From Spirosoma validum (GTDB lineage Bacteria; Bacteroidota; Bacteroidia; Cytophagales; Spirosomataceae), in NCBI RefSeq assembly GCF_014699035.1, contig NZ_JACXAA010000004.1:1-64000 (forward strand): DNA of 64,000 nucleotides. The letters run 5' to 3'. Within the stretch, counting starts at the first letter, position 1. Every line of letters starts with the position of its first letter. A program made the position numbers and the translations under genes. The notes below the pieces were generated by a model. It was not told the DNA's origin. It made no database searches and saw nothing but the letters and a program-made list of their open reading frames with translations. This document shows positions 51,497-59,465 of the stretch, in pieces.

Positions 51497-53413
51497 CTAC
51501 ACAATCGGCATAATACTCAGATCAGCCAGCGAACTAACCAGCCGGACGGATATGCTGAGCGTACCGCCCAATGCCCCCGTCGACATCGCCTGCAGGCCCC
51601 AACCGGCCGAACCAGGTAGATATTTCAGCGTAAAATCAAACGGTTGCCCGTTGTAGGTCACGACGTTGCCCGAAATGGCCGCCGTGGGCGCAATTGAGCC
51701 GCTAGAACTGCCTTCGATGGGAACGGTATAGCTCATGGTTGCAATCTGAACTTGAGGTTTGTTGTAGCGCATGCTGATCAGATACACGCTCCCCGCTTCG
51801 AGCAGGTTGGCGGGGACGATCTGGGTGTAGCTGCCCGCGCTCCAGTTGGCGGTGGTGACGGTTTTGGCGAAAACAACCTCCTGGCCATTCTTGCCGGGCT
51901 TTGCCAGGTTGTGAATAGCGGTGAAGTTTTTGCCCCTGACCCGGCTGATCTGATTGCCCGTTACATTGGCCCCCGGAATATCCAGCAGCAGGGGTGAGGT
52001 AATACCCGTCCGGGCGATAATGTCATCGATCGTCGATTCTTCCAGACCGCAGTACTGAATTCGGATCGGCGCATCGACCCAGCCCTGCCCCGCTACACTT
52101 TCGAAGGTGATTTGGCTTAACCGAAGCCCCCGCATGATGCCCCCTCCGTTGACGTAGAGAAAGACCCCGTACAGGTTGGTCAGCACCTGATTGGTGATGT
52201 TCACGTTGGTAGCTGAGGATTCGAGTAGACAGAAGTTCGTCAGACTATCGAACGTAGTGGCTAGTACCTGTAAGTTGTTGACCGTACCCTGCAATCCGTT
52301 GATGAAATTTGAGTTGGGCAACTGGCTCCCCGCTGTGTAGGCTGGGTTCATTGATATGGTGCAGGAACGTACGTTGTACAAACGAATGCAATTTTCCCGG
52401 TTGCCAAAAAACGTGCAGTTGATAATGCGGGCGTTGGCCACGTAACGCCCCCCAAGGGTGCCCAGCCGAATCGCATCATAACTGCTTACATCAAAGCAGC
52501 AATCGGTAAATTTCCAGTCATCGCCCTGCGTTGCCCACACCCCACAGTTCTGCATTGACTGAAACCAGCAGTAGTTAAAATACACACTGTTGGACTGAAT
52601 CGTATTGCTGCTCTTGGTTTTGACGTGCGCAATGTCGGGCGAATACACCTGCCCCTCAGTATGTCCCGGAATCACAATCGATTCCGATTTGAACGCTACA
52701 TAATCAAAATACGTACTTTGCGAAACGCCATCGCTATCCGGCCCCAGCCAGATGCCCGTATGGTTGGCGATCACCACGAAGTAGCTCTGGGCATACGTGC
52801 CGCCCCCTTCGCCCTCAATCTTGATCGAGCCGTTGATCTCGACGTCCTTGATCCGGTATTCCCCTTTGTAGAGAAACAGTGACCCGGGATTGCCATCGTA
52901 GGGCGAGGTCTGCCCCGGATGATTCGCTTTCAATACGTAATTGATGGCAGCCTGCACGGCCGCTGAATCGTCGGTATAGCCGTCACCCTTCGCCCCAAAA
53001 TGCAGGGGTGATACGCGCGGACCGGGCATCCGGTGGTATCGACCCACATTGATGCCCGGTACTTTGATGACCATCGCCCCGTCATCGTCGGCCGTGCTGT
53101 TTGGGTTCCAGAAGAAATCACCACCGCCCCCATCGCCGGGGGTGACTCTACCCAATAATTGCGTACGTTGCGAAGCGCTACCGCCCACACTCCGTAACTG
53201 CGAGAGCGAGCTGGGCGTAAACTGAAACTGATTGATATTGGCCAGGGTGCTTTGCGCCTGGGAGCTAGCCAGTTCAGCCAACTCAGCCGCATTGTCGACG
53301 GTTTCTTTGATGGCCTGAACATCGCTCAAGGCCTCATCCGCTGCCGATTTTACCGCCAGTGCGCTCGCTTTCGCGTCACCCCATAACTCCCCAAGCCCAA
53401 TCAGTATTGCCAC
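51497..53413 (-). CDS. Phage tailspike-like protein with pectate-lyase-type beta-helix
   Basis: 638 residues. The N-terminal 75 residues are helical with Ala/Ser/Asp repeats (KSAADEALSDVQAIKETVDN), like a fibre coiled coil. PLHFGAKGDGYTDDSAAVQA is the hallmark opening of the pectate-lyase-3/tailspike beta-helix, and many short repeats follow, such as VYFNYCWFQSMQNCGVW and CTFFGNRENCIRLYNV. The last 120 residues form a separate beta domain, perhaps for trimerisation. A phage receptor-binding or depolymerase role is probable. No other tail genes surround it except the small gene upstream. Confidence 0.82.
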   Translation of the reverse strand: MAILIGLGELWGDAKASALAVKSAADEALSDVQAIKETVDNAAELAELASSQAQSTLANINQFQFTPSSLSQLRSVGGSASQRTQLLGRVTPGDGGGGDFFWNPNSTADDDGAMVIKVPGINVGRYHRMPGPRVSPLHFGAKGDGYTDDSAAVQAAINYVLKANHPGQTSPYDGNPGSLFLYKGEYRIKDVEINGSIKIEGEGGGTYAQSYFVVIANHTGIWLGPDSDGVSQSTYFDYVAFKSESIVIPGHTEGQVYSPDIAHVKTKSSNTIQSNSVYFNYCWFQSMQNCGVWATQGDDWKFTDCCFDVSSYDAIRLGTLGGRYVANARIINCTFFGNRENCIRLYNVRSCTISMNPAYTAGSQLPNSNFINGLQGTVNNLQVLATTFDSLTNFCLLESSATNVNITNQVLTNLYGVFLYVNGGGIMRGLRLSQITFESVAGQGWVDAPIRIQYCGLEESTIDDIIARTGITSPLLLDIPGANVTGNQISRVRGKNFTAIHNLAKPGKNGQEVVFAKTVTTANWSAGSYTQIVPANLLEAGSVYLISMRYNKPQVQIATMSYTVPIEGSSSGSIAPTAAISGNVVTYNGQPFDFTLKYLPGSAGWGLQAMSTGALGGTLSISVRLVSSLADLSIMPIV

Positions 53414-53425
53414 GTCCCTTTCTAA

Positions 53426-53773
53426 TTACAATTGATCAATCGTTTCGTATAAGTCCAGCATGTCCAGGGTGAGCACCTGCCGCTCGTCCGCTGTCCGCAT
53501 GGCTTCTTTGAGAATATCCACCTGCTCGTCGGTGCATTCGATCCGGATGAGCTGCTCCGCCGTGGGATTAAACAAGACCGTTCCGTTTTCACCATCTCGT
53601 ATTTTATGGGCGCTGATTTCCTCCGTGGTGGGCAGTAGCCGCTCGCGCAGACTCTTGATGAGTCGAAGCTTAATGATGCCGCCTTGCTGGGGCAAATGGG
53701 CTAGTAAGATTAGCCGGTCTTTGATGCCTAATTCTACAATAGTAGTCTGGGGGAGGGGAGTAGTATTTTCCAT
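53426..53773 (-). CDS. Small gene upstream of tailspike
   Basis: 115 residues, 12 bases ahead of the tailspike gene. It contains IVELGIKDRLILLAHLPQQG and later LIRIECTDEQVDILKEAMRT. Soluble, alpha/beta, without signal. The spacing suggests a two-gene operon. It may be a phage assembly or chaperone protein; no family is recognised. Confidence 0.65.
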   Translation of the reverse strand: MENTTPLPQTTIVELGIKDRLILLAHLPQQGGIIKLRLIKSLRERLLPTTEEISAHKIRDGENGTVLFNPTAEQLIRIECTDEQVDILKEAMRTADERQVLTLDMLDLYETIDQL

Positions 53774-53781
53774 AGATCAAA

Positions 53782-53789
53782 CAAAAATA
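53782..53789 (-). promoter_or_regulatory. -7 box of tailspike operon
   Basis: On the minus strand this is TATTTTTG, an exact TAnnTTTG box, 8 bases upstream of ATG 53773. The very short distance gives a nearly leaderless transcript. Confidence 0.5.
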
Positions 53790-53810
53790 CTTAAAATACG
53801 GATATTGATT

Positions 53811-53833
53811 GTTATACTAAAAATTAGTATAAC
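53811..53833. promoter_or_regulatory. 10-bp perfect palindrome in the tailspike promoter
   Basis: GTTATACTAA (53811-53820), AAA, TTAGTATAAC (53824-53833). It lies where the -33 element of the tailspike promoter should be, so it looks like a repressor site. It resembles the island's other AT-rich palindrome (39630-39655) only in type, not in sequence. Confidence 0.55.
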
Positions 53834-54087
53834 AACGATTTTCTAATACCCATCCGCATCGCACCGGTACGGTGACAGGGCTGGGAAGTGATCTGCTCAC
53901 GTTCGTGGACAATGGGGTAGATTTTGATGTTGAAGCAACACGACTACAGGGCATTAGTCCCAAAGTCAGCTTTAAAAGTGGAGCTTTGGCGGGCTACGAG
54001 TTCACGGTTAACCAGTATATAGCCAGCAGTAAAACGTTTGTCATCAACGATATTCAGGATGGGGGGAGATTAAAAAATAATAAATAG
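53833..54087 (+). pseudogene. Fragment of a phage structural (tail) gene
   Basis: An open plus frame runs from 53833 to a stop at 54087. It begins without an ATG (first possible start GTG 53872) and has coding-like sequence HRTGTVTGLGSDLLTFVDNG, then VSFKSGALAGYEFTVNQYIA and SSKTFVINDIQDGG, after which it ends abruptly in a Lys/Asn run. The 'sGalaGyeF' type of segment occurs inside phage tail or baseplate proteins. Both ends look truncated, so this is a decayed piece of a larger gene. Confidence 0.5.
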
Positions 54088-54271
54088 GCCACCTGTAAAA
54101 ACACTTCATCAAAAAAGGCAGGAAAAACGGTGGAGCAAAGTAGCCTCCACTTATTCCAAGCTCCTTGCTACCGGAGCCAAGAAAACGGCTTGCGAACAGG
54201 AAGTCATGCGAAAGTTTAAAATTGGTTCGCGGGCAACGGTTTGGCGGATCGTTAGTAGGGCAACGCAATAA
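54086..54271 (+). pseudogene. Start-less copy of the island's small HTH gene
   Basis: The plus frame ending at the stop 54269-54271 encodes PPVKTLHQKRQEKRWSKV, then STYSKLLATGAKKTACEQEV and FKIGSRATVWRIVSRATQ. It aligns along its full length with the 60-residue protein at 39051 (KLLATGSKATAIEHALAKQY, YKVSQSTVQRVVQAQRQ). At the place of that gene's ATG stands AGG (54086-54088), so one base change could have removed the start. No other start codon is available upstream before a stop at 54071. Confidence 0.65.
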
Positions 54272-54419
54272 GTCTTCTTGAATTAATGACCAATCATTTA
54301 TATTTACGGCTTACGTTATTAGCAAACACTCTATTATGTGCAAAATTTTTACTTTACGTAGTATTAAGTAAATGGAGATGTTACGATGCTTCACAAAATA
54401 ACTGTTGCGAACGGTCAGT

Positions 54420-55361
54420 ATGAATAAAACAAGGCAACTACTTTACCGCACTAAAATTGCAATTGATTCTACATATCACGTTTACTGGACAAGTCTCGAT
54501 CTTAGCATAAAGGGAGCATTAATCGCTGCGTTTGTCAGTCTATTGGTCGTTTATATTCAAAAAGAGCAACAGGATAAAAAAGATAAAGATCAACAAACGC
54601 AAACAGAACAGAATAAACTAAAATATTTAAACTTTTTGATCAATGATTCTTACAAGACACTTGATTATTACAACGAAGGCGTTATAAGTATGGTGAAAAA
54701 TTATAAGGAAAATCCGTTTGTCGTATCAAATCTTCCCACTTATGTGCCCTATGGAATAAATAGCATTGCTACAAAAATAAATCAAGAAGAATATTACTTA
54801 GCTTCTGTAAATCAATTCAAAACAGGCGAGGTGGCGGAATTACTACAATTATATAGTCACCTAAATTTTCAATATACTTTAGCTGTAGACCACTATAAAA
54901 AGGAATTTCCAATTCTAATAAACCTGAGAGATACTTACTATGACAATTTGACGAATCTGACAAAATCGGTTAACCAATTTATATTAAGCGAAAGTAAAAA
55001 AAAATTAACAGGCAATGAGAAAGTTATTTTTGACGAAATTAATGCACTTGCAGGGGAAGTAAATAATAATTTGACTATTCAGACCAATCAAGATATATGG
55101 CTAAAAGACTCTAAGGTGGCCTTCGTTGAAAAATTAGAGCGTATTCTTGATGCAAGGGGCATGGCATTACATCAAAACCTATTAAAAGAATGCAAATCGG
55201 TTAAAATTGAACATGCAAAATATCTTAGCCACTCATTTAACGTTATCGGTGGAATGGAGATAAGTCGTCGGAATCAACAAGATATGCTAAAACGCATCAA
55301 AAAGACTGGGCAGCCTTTATTTGATTACATTGAAAGCTTAAAAAGAAACTCTAAATTATAG
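54420..55361 (+). CDS. Membrane-anchored helical protein, unknown function
   Basis: 313 residues from ATG at 54420. One transmembrane helix (about 29-46, IKGALIAAFVSLLVVYIQ) is followed by a coiled segment rich in Lys/Asp/Gln and about 230 residues of helical sequence (for example LLQLYSHLNFQYTLAVDHYK). Coding sequence is AT-rich, unlike the core genome. It is the first gene of the right-hand accessory region and shares orientation with the 55438 gene. Similar anchored helical proteins occur in defence islands, but no family is recognised. Confidence 0.65.
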   Translation: MNKTRQLLYRTKIAIDSTYHVYWTSLDLSIKGALIAAFVSLLVVYIQKEQQDKKDKDQQTQTEQNKLKYLNFLINDSYKTLDYYNEGVISMVKNYKENPFVVSNLPTYVPYGINSIATKINQEEYYLASVNQFKTGEVAELLQLYSHLNFQYTLAVDHYKKEFPILINLRDTYYDNLTNLTKSVNQFILSESKKKLTGNEKVIFDEINALAGEVNNNLTIQTNQDIWLKDSKVAFVEKLERILDARGMALHQNLLKECKSVKIEHAKYLSHSFNVIGGMEISRRNQQDMLKRIKKTGQPLFDYIESLKRNSKL

Positions 55362-55437
55362 TTACACAACTTGGATACACCCAGTAGTTATAAAGATACC
55401 GAATCACATTAATTTAACTAAAGATTAGTTTACATAC

Positions 55438-56181
55438 ATGAATACTGTTCCACCCAATACACCAAGTAGCAACGCTTGGCAAAAACTCTGGAATTTTATA
55501 AAACCACACATTGGGCCTGTAATAGGAGGATTGATTGCAATTGGCGCTTACTCAAGTGATAGTATATTATGGCAATTGTTTCCTCATGATGAATTTAATG
55601 TAAGCCCAATGTCGGGGCTGTTTGGCACTATCAATGGCATGAATGGCTTAGTACAAAACCCCGGCTCAACTGAGTCTAAAGTATTGGTGCCTAGTAGTTG
55701 TTTAATATATGTAACGATAAAAAATGTAAGCTCAAGTAATCAACGTATAGTAGGAGTAGGTTTGGAGTGCAAAAACCCGGTCAATGAATGGGAAAAACTC
55801 TATTGCCTGCAAACCCACGACGGCTATTATAGACTTATCGAAAACAAGAAATTCCAAAAATTTCAGTTAGAAGGGGGCAATTTAATGGATACATTAGGTA
55901 GGGCTGTACTGCCGCCAAATGCAGAGCTTTCCGGTTGGTTTATTGTTGCCAGTTTAAAAAACGCTCGTCAATCTTATCATATGGATAATTTTAGACTAAC
56001 GATTAACAAAGGTTATGGTAAATATGAGTATAAAGAATTGATAAGTTACAAGCCCGATAACTTTGCTGCTCAATTTGGGGGAATGGCAATGACTGCACTA
56101 CCAGATACCGTCAACCTAGATGCTTGCGCTAGTTGCATAATTGCTCCAGTAGATGAAGTTGCCCCAGTTTACGTAAAATAA
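55438..56181 (+). CDS. Membrane-anchored protein, unknown function
   Basis: 247 residues. A possible transmembrane helix lies at about 25-42 (IGPVIGGLIAIGAYSSDSIL), followed by a beta-rich domain with SCLIYVTIKNVSSSNQRIVG and ELSGWFIVASLKNARQSYHM, which has an immunoglobulin-like look. The C-terminal part has two Cys (DACASCIIAP). AT-rich. It follows the 54420 gene by 76 bases and the two may work together at the membrane. Confidence 0.6.
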   Translation: MNTVPPNTPSSNAWQKLWNFIKPHIGPVIGGLIAIGAYSSDSILWQLFPHDEFNVSPMSGLFGTINGMNGLVQNPGSTESKVLVPSSCLIYVTIKNVSSSNQRIVGVGLECKNPVNEWEKLYCLQTHDGYYRLIENKKFQKFQLEGGNLMDTLGRAVLPPNAELSGWFIVASLKNARQSYHMDNFRLTINKGYGKYEYKELISYKPDNFAAQFGGMAMTALPDTVNLDACASCIIAPVDEVAPVYVK

Positions 56182-56320
56182 TTGTTACGCAACCTTTGCA
56201 GATAGTTGTCTTACTAACAAATGCGCTAGTCAATAAATCTACCGCTTACTCAATTTCGTATTTACTATATGCGCTGGTACTCCGTATTACCCTTGCCAGC
56301 GTGATTGAATAGGGCACCCG

Positions 56321-56356
56321 AAATAGGAACCTCATTGAGTGGGTTCCTATTTTTTT
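56321..56356 (+). terminator. Hairpin module 1
   Basis: AAATAGGAACC (56321-56331) pairs with GGTTCCTATTT (56342-56352), followed by Ts to 56356. Confidence 0.85.
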
Positions 56357-56442
56357 CTAACGTGGACAGTTAGCCAATCCTCCGACCCTCGCTTTACCGT
56401 ATATATTCAGACTGATTCAAAAACTAATAGGGAGCATCATAA

Positions 56443-56483
56443 AAATAGGAACCCCCGCAACATGGTGAGGTTCCTATTTTTTT
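56443..56483 (+). terminator. Hairpin module 2
   Basis: AAATAGGAACC (56443-56453) pairs with GGTTCCTATTT (56469-56479), then Ts to 56483. Its stem is identical to module 1; the loop differs. Confidence 0.85.
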
Positions 56484-56574
56484 CCATCAGGGACCTAGAC
56501 TAGTAGGAAATCCCTTATCTGCGCTTAATCGTGTGTATACTACTATTTCAAAAACTCATAGGGAAGGAGTAAAA

Positions 56575-56609
56575 GCAGGAACCCCGGCGTATGGATGGTT
56601 CCTGTTTTT
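56575..56609 (+). terminator. Hairpin module 3
   Basis: GCAGGAACC (56575-56583) pairs with GGTTCCTGT (56597-56605, one G-U), then Ts to 56609. Confidence 0.75.
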
Positions 56610-56757
56610 ATGTGCCGTTACGCAGTTTGGGCAGATAGTTGTCTGGCTAATAGTTAGCATATCAATTAAGATACCGTACAGGCATATCATCTTAATTATC
56701 AGTCATTCTTTAGTGAAAAAATAGTAGTATTGCAGCCTTTCTGATACAAATGATTAA

Positions 56758-57465
56758 ATGCCAATGAAAAGTCCTTCCATTACAATTATAGACCCATCAT
56801 TTTTATTCAGAAGAGGGCTTGAAACTGTCTTAAAGGGGGTAGAATATGAAAACGTTGAATCATATCAAGACATAGATGAATATTTTAAGAACAAAACTGG
56901 GCAACCGACGGACGATATTATGTTCATGAATTTATCTGTTGACTCCTCTGGCCACAGTATCAGCATGTCTGGGCGAGAAAGTCTTTTCAAAATAAGAGAA
57001 AATTCATTTAGTGGCAGATTGATTATAATGCTAGATCAACTTGACGATCAAATAATTACGGAACTTATACAAAGAAGAATTGATGGAATTATGGTAAAAA
57101 GGTTTGCCCAAGAAGAGGACATCATTACTGCTATAAAGCGCGTTAATGGTGGGTCAAATTACTATAGTCCTGAAATTACAGAGGTCCTCGCAAATATTAT
57201 AAGTCATGGTAACTATAAGACACCTCACATAACCAACGAATTTCTTTCCCAACTAACAAACAGAGAAAAAGAGGTACTTTTGTTAATAGGAGAAGGACTC
57301 AAAAATGAAGAAATAGCTAAAAGGCTATATGTTGACCCTCGCACAATTTCAACACATAAACAAAACATAAAGAATAAATTAGAGCTTGATGATTCCAATG
57401 ACCTTATACGATATATAATGATCAATATAGGTAGCATAAGAAGTATACTTGGTAGTTTTCACTAG
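56758..57465 (+). CDS. NarL/LuxR-type regulator with degenerate receiver domain
   Basis: 235 residues. The N-terminal receiver-like domain opens ITIIDPSFLFRRGLETVLKG with one acidic residue (Asp12) where two are usual. The phospho-acceptor place reads DIMFMNLSVDSS, with Asn58 instead of Asp. The conserved Lys is kept (IDGIMVKRF, Lys124). The C-terminal LuxR domain is intact: LTNREKEVLLLIGEGLKNEE, IAKRLYVDPRTISTHKQNIK. It probably works without classical phosphorylation. No sensor kinase is adjacent. AT-rich coding sequence fits the accessory region. Confidence 0.85.
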   Translation: MPMKSPSITIIDPSFLFRRGLETVLKGVEYENVESYQDIDEYFKNKTGQPTDDIMFMNLSVDSSGHSISMSGRESLFKIRENSFSGRLIIMLDQLDDQIITELIQRRIDGIMVKRFAQEEDIITAIKRVNGGSNYYSPEITEVLANIISHGNYKTPHITNEFLSQLTNREKEVLLLIGEGLKNEEIAKRLYVDPRTISTHKQNIKNKLELDDSNDLIRYIMINIGSIRSILGSFH

Positions 57466-57620
57466 ACTAATGCATTATAAAGTACTAGACATCTTAGAAA
57501 AATCTTACTTTCTATTATTTGAAAATCCATATAATTATTAGATGTTTAGATTTCTAATAAATCAACTTTTGTATTGTTCTGTAATGAGGCAACAAGACAA
57601 TACTAAAATTTCTTCACGTT

Positions 57621-57851
57621 ATGAAAGAGGCCACACTAGAAAGAACAACTAGTTCAAAGATGAGGCATAAGGCACCTAAGCAAAATTCTTTTAAAAGGGT
57701 TGCTAATATTATTAATACTTCTTTGCTTGGGGCTATTGGCGGCGGTGGACTAGGAGCATTCTTAGGCATCACTGGAGCACTCTGGGGGGTTGCAATTGGA
57801 GCCCTAGCCGTAGCTTTGCCAGCCTTAAACAATGATAATTCAACCGAGTAG
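57621..57851 (+). CDS. Glycine-zipper membrane peptide
   Basis: 76 residues. A basic N-terminal half (TSSKMRHKAPKQNSFKRVAN) is followed by a Gly-rich hydrophobic stretch (LGAIGGGGLGAFLGITGALW, GVAIGALAVALP) with GxxxG repeats, and a short polar tail. Such sequences form tightly packed membrane helices, as in class II bacteriocins, pore-forming toxins or glycine-zipper lipoproteins. There is no clear double-glycine leader. A 3-helix membrane protein follows 25 bases downstream and could be an immunity partner. Function is inferred only. Confidence 0.6.
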   Translation: MKEATLERTTSSKMRHKAPKQNSFKRVANIINTSLLGAIGGGGLGAFLGITGALWGVAIGALAVALPALNNDNSTE

Positions 57852-57876
57852 CAACTGCAATCCATGCCATCCTTGA

Positions 57877-58188
57877 ATGAACTTTTACACTTGGGTGTCG
57901 CCTATAATAATAGTTGGGGGCGCACTAATAATTTGCATATCACATCCTGTAGTCTTAATTAGGAGGAAGGAGCACAAGACAATAGCACTCGACAACATTA
58001 CCACATTATTTTTCACAAGTGCCTCTTTTTTTGTTGCCCTAAGAATGCTTATCAAGACGCTTGAAAAGATCATACATACGACCGATCTTGACACAGAGCA
58101 TTTGTATGTAGTTGGTGCTAGTATAGTGGTCATGGTGAATGCAGTAATTGCCTATATAAAAAAGACATGGCCTGACCTTTGGGTCTAA
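57877..58188 (+). CDS. Small membrane protein with three helices
   Basis: 103 residues with hydrophobic segments at about 5-23 (TWVSPIIIVGGALIICISH), 42-58 (NITTLFFTSASFFVALRML) and 76-93 (HLYVVGASIVVMVNAVIAYI). The 25-base gap to the glycine-zipper gene suggests joint expression. Candidates are bacteriocin immunity, holin or small transporter subunit. No family is recognised. Confidence 0.6.
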   Translation: MNFYTWVSPIIIVGGALIICISHPVVLIRRKEHKTIALDNITTLFFTSASFFVALRMLIKTLEKIIHTTDLDTEHLYVVGASIVVMVNAVIAYIKKTWPDLWV

Positions 58189-58210
58189 AAGGATATAAAT
58201 GTATAGTAAG

Positions 58211-58233
58211 CTCCGCTAGTTCGGGGTTTTTTT
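58211..58233 (+). terminator. Terminator-like hairpin
   Basis: CTCCG (58211-58215) pairs with CGGGG (58222-58226, one G-U), followed by a run of seven Ts to 58233. It ends the 57621-58188 unit. Confidence 0.65.
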
Positions 58234-58433
58234 ATTTGATAACAGTCCATTTAAGATAATTGATGTAGCTATACCAGCTAGATTAATTCATGTAGCTACA
58301 CGTAAATAACTAGCGATGCTCAACCTTATGCTGTGCATGTTGTCCCATATCGTCTAACCATAAACATCTAATCATATAGGTAATAGATGGAATGGGGTAG
58401 CTTTTACCGGCTAACACTACTGAGCTAACTCAT

Positions 58434-59351
58434 ATGCCTAATCTGAGCGCAAACACCTTATTTCACTTTACGCCTAGAAAATGGCTACTGAGTATTTTTG
58501 AGAATGGCTTCATTCCTCGCTACAGTGCAGAATTTGCGCCCGAGCAGGACAAGGGGTATTTCAATAATTTTCCAATAGTAAAAGAATTTGCAAAGGGCGA
58601 GGGCGGTAAGTTGATTGAAAAAGATTTAACCGGATCGCACCAAGTAACGCATTACATTCCAATGATATGCTTCTGCGATATACCCCTTACGAGCCTAGTA
58701 AAGCACATGAACGTTTATTCAAGCTTTGGTCTGGGGCTGACCAAAGAGTGGGCTATAGCAAAAAAGTTAAATCCAATAATGTATGTTAATGAAGAGTCGG
58801 ACTATTTTGGAAGAATTGCCGGTATGTTATTCATGTTGGACATGACGTTCAGAATGCTGCAAGAACCATATTCACAAATAGAGAACCATTTTCCAAACTT
58901 ACATAACAATGCAAATTTTGAGAAAATTGGAACTATGAACATATTTCAAGGGCAATTATTTAGTGACTTATATAAGTATATTAAAACACATTTAAAGCCA
59001 TATCAAACCAAAAACGTATACAGAAACCAACCGCCACCATACAGGTATTACGATGAAAAAGAGTGGCGGTATGTCCCCTTTTTGCCGGATAGTGAAAAGT
59101 TACCGTCACTAATTGAGGGCATTCTAGCCGACGACAAGATTGCCGCTTTAAATAAACAAATGGAAAAACACCCTTTGTCTTTCACCCCAAAGGATGTCAA
59201 ATACATTCTCGTAGAAAAGGATAGTGATATTGAATTTGTGGTAGGTATCCTTAATGATATAAGAATTAGAACTAATAAATTTTCGCCTGAAGATATAAAT
59301 CAACTGACAACTAAAATTATGACTCGTACTCAAATAGAAGAGGATTTTTAG
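58434..59351 (+). CDS. AbiGi-family (abortive phage resistance) protein
   Basis: 305 residues. The N-terminus LSANTLFHFTPRKWLLSIFE then NGFIPRYSAEF is the typical AbiGi opening. It is followed by HYIPMICFCDIPLTSLVKHM, YSSFGLGLTKEWAIAKKLNP and IMYVNEE, and later by EKEWRYVPFLPD, all in the order seen in the AbiGi antitoxin family. In lactococcal AbiG the partner AbiGii is encoded beside it; here no nucleotidyltransferase-like partner is visible, and the next gene is a 103-residue unknown. The 'HFT..L..I...GF.PR' beginning also recalls ADP-ribosyltransferase-like folds. An anti-phage role is likely but unproven. Confidence 0.78.
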   Translation: MPNLSANTLFHFTPRKWLLSIFENGFIPRYSAEFAPEQDKGYFNNFPIVKEFAKGEGGKLIEKDLTGSHQVTHYIPMICFCDIPLTSLVKHMNVYSSFGLGLTKEWAIAKKLNPIMYVNEESDYFGRIAGMLFMLDMTFRMLQEPYSQIENHFPNLHNNANFEKIGTMNIFQGQLFSDLYKYIKTHLKPYQTKNVYRNQPPPYRYYDEKEWRYVPFLPDSEKLPSLIEGILADDKIAALNKQMEKHPLSFTPKDVKYILVEKDSDIEFVVGILNDIRIRTNKFSPEDINQLTTKIMTRTQIEEDF

Positions 59352-59465
59352 CATCATTAAAAATGCAGTCGGATTGATTCGCGTAGATATACGTAGTAGG
59401 CAGGTTGTTCAAAGGCTGCGTAACTTATTTAGCTAAGAAGTAGTTACTATGCAAAAAAATAAGCA

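Larger units (their letters stand above)
56184..56643 (+). repeat. Array of three hairpin modules flanked by a 27-bp direct repeat
   Basis: A 27-base sequence at 56184-56210 (GTTACGCAACC...GTTGTC) recurs at 56617-56643 with 22 identical positions. Between them lie three hairpin modules starting at about 56321, 56443 and 56575 (spacing 122 and 132). Modules two and three share TTCAAAAACT-ATAGGGA upstream, and all have AGGAACC / GGTTCCT stems with T-runs. There is no convincing gene in 56182-56757; the 63-codon frame at 56533 crosses the third hairpin and is probably spurious. It looks like serial duplication of a terminator-bearing cassette. Confidence 0.7.

Noticed and set aside
39051-54271. 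The two HTH gene copies as attachment-site direct repeats of one integration.
   Set aside because: They are only about 40 percent alike in protein sequence and differ widely in DNA, so they cannot be a recent att duplication.
56533-56724. A 63-codon plus-strand frame with a hydrophobic middle.
   Set aside because: It starts at GTG and runs straight through hairpin module 3 and the 27-base direct repeat, so it is best seen as a by-product of the repeats.
56184-59430. Integron attC interpretation of the GTTACGC / GCGTAAC words after several accessory genes.
   Set aside because: GTTACGC does not fit the GTTRRRY core, paired boxes with proper spacing were not found, and no integrase gene is present.
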